A stretch of 64,000 bases of DNA, taken from contig NZ_JAMXST010000001.1 of NCBI RefSeq assembly GCF_024124905.1, positions 930,001 to 994,000 on the forward strand, written 5' to 3'. The DNA is from Cellulosimicrobium cellulans (GTDB lineage: Bacteria; Actinomycetota; Actinomycetes; Actinomycetales; Cellulomonadaceae). The position numbers and the translations under genes were made by a program. The notes under the pieces are model-generated. The model worked only from the letters and a program-made list of their open reading frames with translations. It did not search any database and was not told the origin of the DNA. Below are positions 37,793-45,889 of the stretch, piece by piece (the first letter of the stretch is position 1; each line of letters begins with the position of its first letter).

Positions 37793-38115
37793 GTCGGACC
37801 GGCTCCTCGCGCTCGGGGGACGACCGCGCCGGGTGGCCGGACGGTCGGACGGCACCGCGGGCCGTCGGGACCACGGTAGTCAACCGCGCGCGCCGTGGGG
37901 GCGCCCGCCGGGCCACCTCCGGGCGCGCGCGGGTGTGACGAGCGCCCGGTTTGAGCTCGGGCCATCGGATCGGCTACCCTGACGAGGTTGCCCGGGTGCT
38001 TCGCGCGCCCTCGACACCGTCGAGGAGCCGCCGAGGAACACCGGGCGAGACACCCTACAGACCATTCAGGACGTCGCCGCTGCGTGCGCGACGTGCACGA
38101 CGATCAGGAGAAACC
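37793..38115 (+). other. Divergent DAK2 / rpmB intergenic region
   Basis: 323 bases without a gene (the left 63 could belong to the DAK2 protein if its longer start is used). It holds the rpmB promoter and a leader of about 130 nucleotides containing CACCGTCGAGGAGCCGCC-like GC-rich segments. AGGAG five bases before the GTG at 38116 is the rpmB ribosome binding site. Nothing else stood out. Confidence 0.6.
37951..37980 (+). promoter_or_regulatory. Probable housekeeping promoter of rpmB
   Basis: TTGAGC (37951-37956) and TACCCT (37975-37980) with an 18-base spacer resemble the primary sigma consensus, about 135 bases before the rpmB start and in the right orientation. Confidence 0.6.
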
Positions 38116-38307
38116 GTGGCTGCCAACTGCGACGTCTGCGGCAAGGGCCCGGGCTTCGGGCACAGCATCTCGCACTCCCACATCCGGACGAAGCGCCGCT
38201 GGAACCCGAACATCCAGCGCGTGCGCGCCGTGGTCGCGGGGACGCCCAAGCGCCTCAACGTGTGCACCTCCTGCCTCAAGGCCGGGAAGGTCACCCGCCC
38301 CGCCTGA
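38116..38307 (+). CDS. rpmB: 50S ribosomal protein L28
   Basis: A 63-residue bL28: VAANCDVCGKGPGFGHSISH at the N-terminus, HIRTKRRWNPNIQ in the middle and CTSCLKAGKVTR at the end. The two CxxC pairs mark the zinc-binding form; many actinobacteria have a second, cysteine-free copy used under zinc limitation. GTG 38116 has AGGAGAAACC directly upstream. A strong hairpin follows the stop. Confidence 0.97.
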   Translation: MAANCDVCGKGPGFGHSISHSHIRTKRRWNPNIQRVRAVVAGTPKRLNVCTSCLKAGKVTRPA

Positions 38308-38324
38308 GCGTCGCGAGACTCTGT

Positions 38325-38363
38325 GACGAGAGCGTCTGCCGGTTCCCGGCAGGCGCTCTCGTC
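38325..38363 (+). terminator. 18-bp hairpin terminator after rpmB
   Basis: Arms 38325-38342 and 38346-38363 pair over 18 positions (one G-U) with a three-base loop, 17 bases past the rpmB stop; GACGAGAGCG forms the base of the stem. GTCTCTG follows; the U-tract is weak, as usual in this genome. Confidence 0.85.
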
Positions 38364-38438
38364 GTCTCTGCGGCACGACCGGCCCCGCGACCACGGGCGA
38401 CGACCCCCGGAGATGCGGAGATCTCCTGAAGATCGGGA

Positions 38439-38450
38439 CAAACCGGTTTG
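38439..38450. promoter_or_regulatory. 12-bp palindrome CAAACCGGTTTG upstream of a GNAT gene
   Basis: A perfect palindrome with a central CG, the form of LacI-type operators, 33 bases before the GNAT start. A second palindrome, GGAGATCTCC, lies at 38417-38426. Both are AT-containing islands in GC-rich DNA. A regulator is not identified and a chance origin is possible. Confidence 0.35.
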
Positions 38451-38482
38451 GCGGATCCGGGCCGCGGTGGCAGTCTTTGTGC

Positions 38483-38998
38483 ATGGTGACGGAACTGAGC
38501 GAGGTAACCATCCGCCCGGCCGCTCCCGCGGACGCGAGCGCCATCGCGGCCGTGCACATCGCGTCCTGGAGGGGCGCGTACGCGGGCATCGTCCCCGACG
38601 AGTACCTGGCCTCGCTCGACCACGACCAGCGCGAGCAGCACTGGGTCCAGAGCCTCGCCACCGCGGGCGCCCGCACGTGGCTCGCCGACGCGGACGGCCG
38701 CACGATCGGCTTCGCGACGCTCGGCCCGAGCCGTGACGAGGACGCCGAGCCCGGTGACCTCGAGATCTACGCCATCTATCTCGACCCGGAGTCCTGGGGC
38801 CGCGGCGTCGCGCGCGACCTCATGCGCACCATGCTCGGCGAGGTGCGTCCCGGCACGACGGTCACGCTCTGGGTCCTCGAGGACGCGGAGCGCGCGCGCC
38901 GCTTCTACCGTCGCCACGGCTTCGTGCCGGACGGCGTCGAGCGACGGGACGACATCGGCGGCAAGGACCTGACCGCCGTCCGCTACCGCCGGGGCTGA
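38483..38998 (+). CDS. GNAT family N-acetyltransferase
   Basis: A 171-residue acetyltransferase. VTIRPAAPADASAIAAVHIASWRG is split over the N-terminal motif, LEIYAIYLDPESWGRGVARDL carries the acetyl-CoA loop (WGRGVA), and FYRRHGFVPDGVERRDD is the C-terminal signature of the small-molecule/antibiotic acetyltransferase branch. The substrate is unknown. No ribosome binding site precedes ATG 38483 or the adjacent GTG, so a leaderless transcript is possible. It is convergent with thiL, nine bases apart. Confidence 0.85.
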   Translation: MVTELSEVTIRPAAPADASAIAAVHIASWRGAYAGIVPDEYLASLDHDQREQHWVQSLATAGARTWLADADGRTIGFATLGPSRDEDAEPGDLEIYAIYLDPESWGRGVARDLMRTMLGEVRPGTTVTLWVLEDAERARRFYRRHGFVPDGVERRDDIGGKDLTAVRYRRG

Positions 38999-39007
38999 CC
39001 GCCGCGC

Positions 39008-40021
39008 TCAGGCGCGGAAGTGGTCCCACCCCGTCGCGCGGTGCGCCACGCGGCCGTCGACCCGGACGCCGGGATCGTCGCACCACGCACGTCGGACCGT
39101 GCCGATCGCCCGGAACCCGTCGGGCAGGTCGGCGTCGGCGGGGAACGTCGCGAGCAGCGCGTGGTCCTCGCCTCCCGACAGCACCCAGCCCTCGGCGCGG
39201 TCGCCGGCGTCCGTCGCGGCGTCGCCGTCCCCGCTCGTGCCGTCGAGCACGACCGCCGCCGCGCGCAGGCGGTCGCGGTCCGCGCCCAGCGCGGCGAGCT
39301 CGAGGTCCACGACGACGCCGCTCGCCCGCGCCATCCGGCCCGCGTCACGCAGCAGCCCGTCGGACACGTCCATCATCGCGGTCGCGCCGGCGTCGGCGGC
39401 CGCAGGCCCCGCGGCGAGCGGCGGGTCGGGGCGCAGGTGCGCGACGACGAGCGCGTCGTCGAGGTCCGCCCGGTCGGCGTCGAGCAGCGCGAGCCCCGCC
39501 GCGGACCGGCCGAGGCCCCCCGCGAGCGCCACGACGTCGCCCGGCCGTGCGCCGGAGCGCAGCACGGGCTCGCGGCCCTCGAGGTCGCCGTGGACGGTGA
39601 CCGCGACGACGACCTGGTCTCCTCCCGAGAGGTCCCCGCCGACGACCGCGGCGCCGAGGGGCGTGCACGCGTCGGCGAGCCCGCGCGCGAGGCCCGTGAC
39701 CCAGTCGACGGGCAGGTCGCCCGGCATGACGAGCGAGACGACGAGCGCCGCGGGGCGCGCACCCATGGACACGACGTCGGCGAGGTTCTGCACCGCGGCC
39801 CGCCACCCGACGTCGTACCCGGACGACCAGCGCCGACGGAAGTGCCGGTCCTCGACGAGGACGTCGGTCGACACGACGTAGCGGCCGTCGGGCGCCGCGA
39901 CGACGGCGCAGTCGTCCCCCGGACCGACGAGGGTGGTCGGCGCGGTGGGCAGCAGAGGGAAGATCCGGGCGAGGAGCGCCTCCTCGGGCACGTCGCGGAC
40001 CAGCAGGGGCGTCTCGCTCAC
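39008..40021 (-). CDS. thiL: Thiamine-monophosphate kinase
   Basis: A 337-residue ThiL that phosphorylates thiamine monophosphate to the active diphosphate. Family segments: LVGPGDDCAVV and STDVLVEDRHFRRRW (ATP/metal-binding Asp cluster), VSMGARPAALVVSLV, VVGGDLSGG, MMDVSDGLLRDAGRMA and WVLSGGEDHALLATF. Length is normal. The gene is convergent with a GNAT gene and divergent from the DUF3515 gene 64 bases away, an arrangement conserved around ddl in actinobacteria. Confidence 0.95.
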   Translation of the reverse strand: MSETPLLVRDVPEEALLARIFPLLPTAPTTLVGPGDDCAVVAAPDGRYVVSTDVLVEDRHFRRRWSSGYDVGWRAAVQNLADVVSMGARPAALVVSLVMPGDLPVDWVTGLARGLADACTPLGAAVVGGDLSGGDQVVVAVTVHGDLEGREPVLRSGARPGDVVALAGGLGRSAAGLALLDADRADLDDALVVAHLRPDPPLAAGPAAADAGATAMMDVSDGLLRDAGRMARASGVVVDLELAALGADRDRLRAAAVVLDGTSGDGDAATDAGDRAEGWVLSGGEDHALLATFPADADLPDGFRAIGTVRRAWCDDPGVRVDGRVAHRATGWDHFRA

Positions 40022-40085
40022 GCCGCCACCCTAGTCGCCGCCCGGGCGGTCACGGGCACCCTCCTCGGGCCGCTACGGTGGTCGC

Positions 40086-40640
40086 GTGCTCGACGCCGTC
40101 CCTCCCGCCTCGCCGTCCACCCACCCCGGTGCGCCCCTGCCCCGCCGCTCGCACCCCCTCGTCCGAGCCCTCGCGGTGCCGGCGCTCCTCGGCGTCGTCG
40201 CGGCGACCGCCGCGTGCGCGCCGCGCATCGGCGTCCCGGTCGCGGACGACGCCCAGAACCCGCTGTGCGCGGACGTCGTGCTCGCGCTGCCGGACACCCT
40301 GGGCGAGGACCTGGCGAAGGTCGGGACGACGAGCCAGGCCACCGCGGCCTGGGGCGAGCCGGGCGCCGCGGTGACGCTGCGGTGCGGCGTCGAGGTGCCC
40401 GGCCCGACGACGACCACGTGCCAGAGCGTCGAGTCCGCCGGCGGCACCGTGGACTGGCTCGTCGTCGAGGACCAGGGCACGTGGACGTTCACGACCTACG
40501 GCCGCGACCCCGCGGTGCAGGTCGTCGTGCCGCCGGCCGTGACCGAGAGCCACTCCACGTCGTTCATCGCCGACCTGGGGCGCGCGGTCATGGAGGTCCC
40601 GCAGACGCGCGCGTGCGTCGGCGCGGGCGACCTGGGCTGA
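40086..40640 (+). CDS. DUF3515 family membrane/secreted protein
   Basis: A 184-residue protein with a basic N-terminus, one hydrophobic segment (LVRALAVPALLGVVAATAAC, about residues 25-44) and an exported domain with CADVVLALPDTLGE, AAWGEPGAAVTLRCGVEVP and several paired cysteines. This pattern matches the DUF3515 family, which is encoded beside thiL and ddl in many actinobacteria. The Cys after the hydrophobic stretch resembles a lipobox but lacks the usual Leu at -3. GTG 40086 is the start. The function is unknown. It is convergent with ddl. Confidence 0.82.
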   Translation: MLDAVPPASPSTHPGAPLPRRSHPLVRALAVPALLGVVAATAACAPRIGVPVADDAQNPLCADVVLALPDTLGEDLAKVGTTSQATAAWGEPGAAVTLRCGVEVPGPTTTTCQSVESAGGTVDWLVVEDQGTWTFTTYGRDPAVQVVVPPAVTESHSTSFIADLGRAVMEVPQTRACVGAGDLG

Positions 40641-40664
40641 ACCCGCCCGGGTCGGCGCACGGGG

Positions 40665-41834
40665 TCAGCGCAGGCCGGTGGGCCGCTCGAGCGCGAGCGC
40701 GACGAGCTCGTCGATGAGCTCGGGGTAGCTGAGCCCCGACTTCTCCCACATGCGGGGGTACATCGAGAACGGCGTGAAGCCGGGCATGGTGTTGATCTCG
40801 TTGACGACGACCTGCTCGTCGGGCGTGACGAACACGTCGACGCGCGAGAGGCCCTCCGCACCGACCGCCTCGAACGTGCGGACCGCGATCTCGCGCACGC
40901 GCTCCACGAGGTGCTCGGGGAGGTCGGCGGGGCACGACAGCTCGACCCCGGCCTCGTCGAGGTACTTGGCCTCGAAGTCGTAGAAGTCGTGCGCCTCGCC
41001 CGTGACGACGATCTCGCCGGGCAGCGACGCGCGCGGGCGCGCGCCACCGCGCCCGCCGAGGACGGCGCACTCGATCTCGCGACCGACGACGCCCGCCTCG
41101 ACGATCACCTTGGGGTCGTGCTCCTGCGCGGCGGCGATCGCGGCGGGCAGGTCCGCGAGGTCGTCGACCTTGGAGATGCCGAGGCTCGACCCGGCGCGCG
41201 CGGGCTTGACGAACACCGGCAGGCCGAGGGCCGCCACGGTCTGCGTCCACGCCTCGGGGTCGCGCTCGAACGCGCCCGGGCGGATCACGGTGTACGGGGA
41301 GACAGGCAGCCCCTCGCCCGCGAGCACGAGCTTCATGAAGTGCTTGTCCATGCCGACGGCGGACGCGAGCACGCCCGCGCCGACGTAGCGGACGTCGGCG
41401 AGCTCGAGCATGCCCTGGAGCGTGCCGTCCTCGCCGTAGGGGCCGTGCAGCAGCGGGAAGACGACGTCCACCTCGCCGAGCACGCGCGGGACGTCGCCCG
41501 GGGTGAGGACGCGCAGCTCCCGGCGCCCGGTCGACAGCGGCAGGATGACCTCCTCGCCGGTCGGCTCCACCTGCGGCAGGCGCCCCTCCGTGATCTCCCA
41601 GCGCGCGGGCTCGTCGGCCGCGAGGACCCACTCGCCCGTCGGCGTGATCCCGACGGGGACCACGTCGTAGCGCGAGCGGTCGATCGCGCGCAGGACGCCG
41701 GCGGCGGTCGCGGCGGAGATGGCGTGCTCACCCGAGCGGCCCCCGAACAGCACGAGGACGCGGGGCTTGCGGGGCGCGCCGGTGGGGTGCTCGTCGGTGG
41801 ACGGCACGGACCGGTCGGGGCTCTGGCTGGACAT
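40665..41834 (-). CDS. ddl: D-alanine--D-alanine ligase
   Basis: A 389-residue ATP-grasp ligase making D-Ala-D-Ala for peptidoglycan. VLVLFGGRSGEHAISAATA is the N-terminal motif, FPLLHGPYGEDGTLQGML is the substrate-binding loop, VFVKPARAGSSLGISKV the ATP-grasp segment and EINTMPGFT the metal-binding end. The size and loop content fit the DdlA type. ATG 41834 gives a short extra N-terminus. It is divergent from the CNNM gene pair across 220 bases. Confidence 0.95.
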   Translation of the reverse strand: MSSQSPDRSVPSTDEHPTGAPRKPRVLVLFGGRSGEHAISAATAAGVLRAIDRSRYDVVPVGITPTGEWVLAADEPARWEITEGRLPQVEPTGEEVILPLSTGRRELRVLTPGDVPRVLGEVDVVFPLLHGPYGEDGTLQGMLELADVRYVGAGVLASAVGMDKHFMKLVLAGEGLPVSPYTVIRPGAFERDPEAWTQTVAALGLPVFVKPARAGSSLGISKVDDLADLPAAIAAAQEHDPKVIVEAGVVGREIECAVLGGRGGARPRASLPGEIVVTGEAHDFYDFEAKYLDEAGVELSCPADLPEHLVERVREIAVRTFEAVGAEGLSRVDVFVTPDEQVVVNEINTMPGFTPFSMYPRMWEKSGLSYPELIDELVALALERPTGLR

Positions 41835-42054
41835 CGCGGACGACCCTACCGGACGCCTGCTCGCGCGCCCGACGCGCGCAGGTCCGTCGCCCCGGGAACG
41901 ATCCGGGGGCGTCCCGCGTTGGGGTTGCCGTGGAAGACACGACTCTCGAGGCCCCCGCGGCCGACGACCCCGACCATAGTCCCGGCCGCACCGGCCCCGG
42001 CAGCGAGCGGACGCGCGAACGCGTCCCCGACGACCGGAGGGCGGTGCGGGCACG

Positions 42055-43485
42055 ATGACGACCTTCCTCTCCCTCCTGCTCGGGCTCCTCGTGGTTCTCG
42101 CGATCACGGCGGCGACGGCGTACTTCGTCGCCCAGGAGTTCGCCTACATGACCGTCGACCGCTCCCGCCTGGGAGCCAAGGCGGAGGCCGGCGACGAGTC
42201 GGCCCGGCGCGCGCTCGCCGTCACGAGGCGCACGTCCTTCGTCCTGTCCGGGGCCCAGCTCGGGATCACCGTGACGGGCCTGCTCGTCGGCTACGTGGCC
42301 GAGCCGCTCATCGGCGAGTCGCTGGGCACGATGCTCGGCGGCGTGGGAGTACCCACGGGCGTCGGCGTGGCGGTGGGCACCGTGCTCGCCCTCGTGCTCT
42401 CGACGATCGTCCAGATGCTCTTCGGCGAGCTGTTCCCCAAGAACCTCGCCATCGCGCGGCCCGAGCCGCTCGCGAAGGGCCTGGCCCGCTCCACGACCGC
42501 CTATCTCACGGTGTTCGGCTGGCTCATCGCGGTGTTCGACAAGGCGTCCAACGCCCTGCTGCGCCTCCTGAAGATCGAGCCCGTGCACGACGTCGACAAC
42601 ACCGCGACCGCGCGCGACCTCGAGCACATCGTGGCCGACTCGCGCGAGAGCGGGGACCTGCCCGACGAGCTCTCCGTGCTGCTCGACCGCATCCTCGACT
42701 TCCCCCAGCGGGACGTCGAGCACGCGATGATCCCGCGCTCGCGCGTCGGGACGGTCCGCCCCGACGCGACCGTCGCCGAGGTCCGCGAGCTCATGGCCCG
42801 CGCCCACACCCGCTACCCCGTGGTCGACGAGACGGACCAGCCGCTCGGCGTCGTCCAGCTCGCCGACGTCCTGGCGACCGACCTGCCCGACGGCGCGCCC
42901 GTCACCGCGCTCATGCGCCCGGCCGTCGTGCTGCCCACGCTCATGACGCTGCCCGACGCGCTCGCGCAGCTCAACGCCACGCGCAACCAGCTCGCGTGCG
43001 TCATCGACGAGTACGGCGGGTTCACCGGCGTGCTCACGGTCGAGGACCTCGCCGAGGAGCTCGTGGGCGAGATCACCGACGAGCACGACCCGGAGCAGCC
43101 CGTCACGGTCACGGCCGAGGACGACGGCGTGTGGGTCATGGGCGGCGACGTCCACGTCGACGAGGCGGAGCGCGCGATCGGGCAGGACCTGCCGCGCGGC
43201 GACCACGAGACGGTCTCCGGGCTCCTCATCGCCCAGCACGGCGCCCTGCCGCGCGCGGGCGACACGATCGAGGTCCCGCTGCCGGACGACCCGGCCGACC
43301 TCGTCCACGACGTGCCCGTGCACCGCGCGCTCGTCGTCGACGTCCTGTCGGTCGAGCGGCACGTGCCGCGCCTCGTGCGGGTCCGGCTCGTGGAGCAGCG
43401 GGGCGACGCCCCCGCCGCCGACGAGACGGGCGAGAGCGCCCGACCGACCACACGCCCGGCGACCGCTGCGGAGGAGTCCCGATGA
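42055..43485 (+). CDS. CNNM/CorC-type (HlyC/CorC family) membrane protein, first of a pair
   Basis: A 476-residue membrane protein: a DUF21/CNNM transmembrane domain (about residues 1-190, with SGAQLGITVTGLLVGYVAEP and MLFGELFPKNLAIARPEP), a CBS pair (about 215-340, ARTHTRYPVV-like AHTRYPVVDETDQPLGVVQL) and a CorC_HlyC domain (about 350-430, DDGVWVMGGDVHVDEAERAIG). Relatives export or regulate magnesium or cobalt. Its stop overlaps the start of a second, shorter family member (ATGA), so the two probably form a heteromer. Confidence 0.9.
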   Translation: MTTFLSLLLGLLVVLAITAATAYFVAQEFAYMTVDRSRLGAKAEAGDESARRALAVTRRTSFVLSGAQLGITVTGLLVGYVAEPLIGESLGTMLGGVGVPTGVGVAVGTVLALVLSTIVQMLFGELFPKNLAIARPEPLAKGLARSTTAYLTVFGWLIAVFDKASNALLRLLKIEPVHDVDNTATARDLEHIVADSRESGDLPDELSVLLDRILDFPQRDVEHAMIPRSRVGTVRPDATVAEVRELMARAHTRYPVVDETDQPLGVVQLADVLATDLPDGAPVTALMRPAVVLPTLMTLPDALAQLNATRNQLACVIDEYGGFTGVLTVEDLAEELVGEITDEHDPEQPVTVTAEDDGVWVMGGDVHVDEAERAIGQDLPRGDHETVSGLLIAQHGALPRAGDTIEVPLPDDPADLVHDVPVHRALVVDVLSVERHVPRLVRVRLVEQRGDAPAADETGESARPTTRPATAAEESR

Positions 43486-44513
43486 GCAACCCCTGGGTCG
43501 TCGTCGCGGCGACCGTCGCGATCATCGCGCTCAGCGCGTTCTTCGTCGCCGTGGAGTTCGCGCTCCTCGGCGCCAAGCGGCACCGCCTCGAGGACGCCGC
43601 CCCGACCAGCCGGGCGGCGCGCGCCGCGCTGCGCAGCTCGAACGAGCTCACGCTCCTCATGGCCGGCGCGCAGCTCGGCATCACGGCGTGCACGCTCGCG
43701 CTCGGCGCCATCACCAAGCCGGCCGTCCACCACTGGCTCACGCCCGTCTTCGAGGCGTGGGGCGCGCCCCTGTGGGCCGCGGACGTCGCGGGCTTCGTGC
43801 TCGCCCTGATCGTCGTGACGTTCCTCCACCTCGTCATCGGCGAGATGGCGCCGAAGTCGTGGGCGATCGCCCACCCGGAGCGCTCGGCCACCCTGCTGGC
43901 GCTCCCGATGCGCGGGTTCATGTGGGCGTTCCGCCCGCTCCTGCGCTGGCTCAACGCGCTCGCGAACCGCTGCGTGCGGGCCGTCGGCGTCGAGCCGGTC
44001 GAGCACGTCGAGGGCGGCGGTCAGGACCCCGCGACCCTGCGCCACCTCGTCGAGCACTCGGCGAACGTCGGCGCGCTCGAGGCGTCGTACCGCGTCCAGA
44101 TCTCCGGTGTCATCGAGCTGGAGACCCTCACTGTCGACGCTCTCGTGCCCGCGGAGGGCCGACCCACGTCGGTCCCGGCGACCGCCACGGCCGCGGACGT
44201 GCGCGCCGCGTCCGCCCGGTCGGGCCACCTGCGCATCCTCGTCGAGAACGGGAGCGTCGTACCGAAGGTGGTGCACGTGCGCGACACGCTGCTGGAGCCC
44301 GACGACCGGCCCGCCGGGGAGCTCGCGCGCCCCGGGTTCGTCCTCGCGTCCGGGACGACCGCGCACGCCGCGCTCGCGCGCATGCGCGAGTCGAGCGAGC
44401 AGCTCGCGGTCGTCATGGACGGCGAGCGGTTCGTCGGGGTCGTGACGCTCGCCGACGTGCTGCGCCGGATCCTGCCGACCCCGGAGGATCCGGTGCCCGC
44501 GCTCGTCGGCTGA
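43482..44513 (+). CDS. CNNM/CorC-type membrane protein, second of a pair
   Basis: A 343-residue paralogue of the upstream gene with the CNNM membrane domain (residues about 1-180, containing MAGAQLGITACTLALGAITKP and HLVIGEMAPKSWAIAHPE) and a CBS pair (about 210-335), but without the C-terminal CorC_HlyC domain. The ATG overlaps the upstream stop. Such full-length plus short tandem pairs are common in actinobacteria and imply a two-subunit transporter, probably for divalent metals. Confidence 0.88.
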   Translation: MSNPWVVVAATVAIIALSAFFVAVEFALLGAKRHRLEDAAPTSRAARAALRSSNELTLLMAGAQLGITACTLALGAITKPAVHHWLTPVFEAWGAPLWAADVAGFVLALIVVTFLHLVIGEMAPKSWAIAHPERSATLLALPMRGFMWAFRPLLRWLNALANRCVRAVGVEPVEHVEGGGQDPATLRHLVEHSANVGALEASYRVQISGVIELETLTVDALVPAEGRPTSVPATATAADVRAASARSGHLRILVENGSVVPKVVHVRDTLLEPDDRPAGELARPGFVLASGTTAHAALARMRESSEQLAVVMDGERFVGVVTLADVLRRILPTPEDPVPALVG

Positions 44514-44594
44514 CCGGCCCGGCGTACGGTGGAGGGGCCTCGGCGACGCGCGTCGCCGGGGCCCCTCGCCGTCCGCCCCGACCGAAGGCAGGCC

Positions 44595-45800
44595 ATGCCC
44601 ACGCCCGTCACCCCGTCGTCCTCCCCGTCCTCCTTCGCTCCCCCGTTCCCGGAGCCCCGCTCCCTCCTGTCCGACGACCTGCTCGACGCGGTCCGTGGCC
44701 GCGCCGCGGGCTACGACCGCGACAACGCGTTCTTCGACGAGGACCTCGCGGCGCTCGTCGACGCGGGATACCTGCGCGCGCTCGTCCCCACGTCGTTCGG
44801 CGGCGCCGGGCTCGGCCTGCGCGAGGTCGCGCACGAGCAGGCGCGGCTCGCGGGCGCGGCGCCCGCGACGGCGCTCGCGGTGAACATGCACCACGTGTGG
44901 ACCGGCGTCGCGCGCTACCTGCACGAGCGCGGCGACTCGTCGCTCGACTGGCTGCTCGAGGAGGCTGGCCGCGGCGAGGTGTTCGGCTTCGGGTACTCCG
45001 AGGGCGGCAACGACCTGGTCCTGCTCGGTTCGCGCACCGAGGCACGACCGGACGGCGCGGGCGGCTACACGTTCCACGGCCGCAAGATCTTCACGTCCAA
45101 CTCGCCCGCGTGGACGCGGCTGGGCGTCCTCGGCCTCGACACTGCGTCCGACGACGCCCCGCGCCTCGTGCACGCGTTCGTCCCCCGGGACTCCGGGGTC
45201 GAGGTGCTCGACGACTGGGACACGATGGGCATGCGGGCCTCGCAGTCCCGGTCCACGGTGCTCGACGGCGCTCACGCGCCCGCCGACCGCGTCGTCCGGC
45301 GCCTCGCGCCCGGCCCCACGCTCGACCCGCTCGTCGTAGGGATCTTCACGACGTTCGAGACCCTCCTCGCGTCCGTCTACACCGGGATCGCGGAGCGCGC
45401 GCTCGAGCTCGGCGTCGCCGCGGCGCGCCGCCGCACGTCGATGAAGAACGACGGCGCGTCGCTCGCGCAGGACCCGGACATCCGGTGGCGACTCGCCGAC
45501 GCCGCGCTCGCGCTCGACGCGGTCTGGCCGCAGATCGACACCGTCGCGGGCGAGCTCGACGCGCTCGTCGACCGCGGCGCGGGCTGGTTCCGCGCGACCG
45601 CGGGGCTCAAGGTGCGCGCCACGGAGACCGCGAAGACGGTGGTCGACCAGATGGTGCGCGTCGCCGGCGGGTCGAGCTACTTCGCCGGCAACGAGCTGGG
45701 CCGCCTGTACCGCGACGTGCTCGCCGGGATCTTCCACCCGTCCGACGACGAGTCGGCCCACTCGACGGTCGCCCAGTCCCTCCTGGGCCCGCCCGCCTGA
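44595..45800 (+). CDS. Acyl-CoA dehydrogenase family protein
   Basis: A 401-residue flavoprotein. The N-terminal helical domain contains YLRALVPTSFGGAGLGLREV, the middle domain GEVFGFGYSEGGNDL and FHGRKIFTSNSPAWTRLGV, and the C-terminal helical domain ETAKTVVDQMVRVAGGSSYF with a typical RLYRDVLAGIFHPSDDE end. It probably dehydrogenates an acyl-CoA or acts like the related flavin monooxygenases (DszC/SfnB type), which it resembles in the C-terminal part; the substrate is unknown. ATG 44595 is preceded by GGCAGG. A small hairpin follows the stop. Confidence 0.85.
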   Translation: MPTPVTPSSSPSSFAPPFPEPRSLLSDDLLDAVRGRAAGYDRDNAFFDEDLAALVDAGYLRALVPTSFGGAGLGLREVAHEQARLAGAAPATALAVNMHHVWTGVARYLHERGDSSLDWLLEEAGRGEVFGFGYSEGGNDLVLLGSRTEARPDGAGGYTFHGRKIFTSNSPAWTRLGVLGLDTASDDAPRLVHAFVPRDSGVEVLDDWDTMGMRASQSRSTVLDGAHAPADRVVRRLAPGPTLDPLVVGIFTTFETLLASVYTGIAERALELGVAAARRRTSMKNDGASLAQDPDIRWRLADAALALDAVWPQIDTVAGELDALVDRGAGWFRATAGLKVRATETAKTVVDQMVRVAGGSSYFAGNELGRLYRDVLAGIFHPSDDESAHSTVAQSLLGPPA

Positions 45801-45812
45801 CCTTCCCTCCCT

Positions 45813-45832
45813 CCACCCGCCGAGTCGGGTGG
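45813..45832 (+). terminator. Short hairpin after the acyl-CoA dehydrogenase gene
   Basis: CCACCCG (45813-45819) and CGGGTGG (45826-45832) form a perfect 7-bp stem with a six-base loop, 13 bases past the stop codon. It is shorter than the other terminators in this window. Confidence 0.5.
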
Positions 45833-45889
45833 TGGTCAGGGGGTGGTTGGTCGGGGCAGCCGTCGCGCAGGCGGGCGTACGCTGCGGCC

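Noticed and set aside
40190-40230. Lipoprotein assignment for the DUF3515 protein
   Set aside because: The residues before Cys (ATAAC) lack the Leu/Val expected at -3, so a membrane anchor is at least as likely.
40911-43481. N-terminal part of a 1200-codon plus-strand frame ending in the second CNNM gene
   Set aside because: Only the last 343 codons (from ATG 43482) match a family; the rest is antisense to ddl or a shadow of the first CNNM gene.
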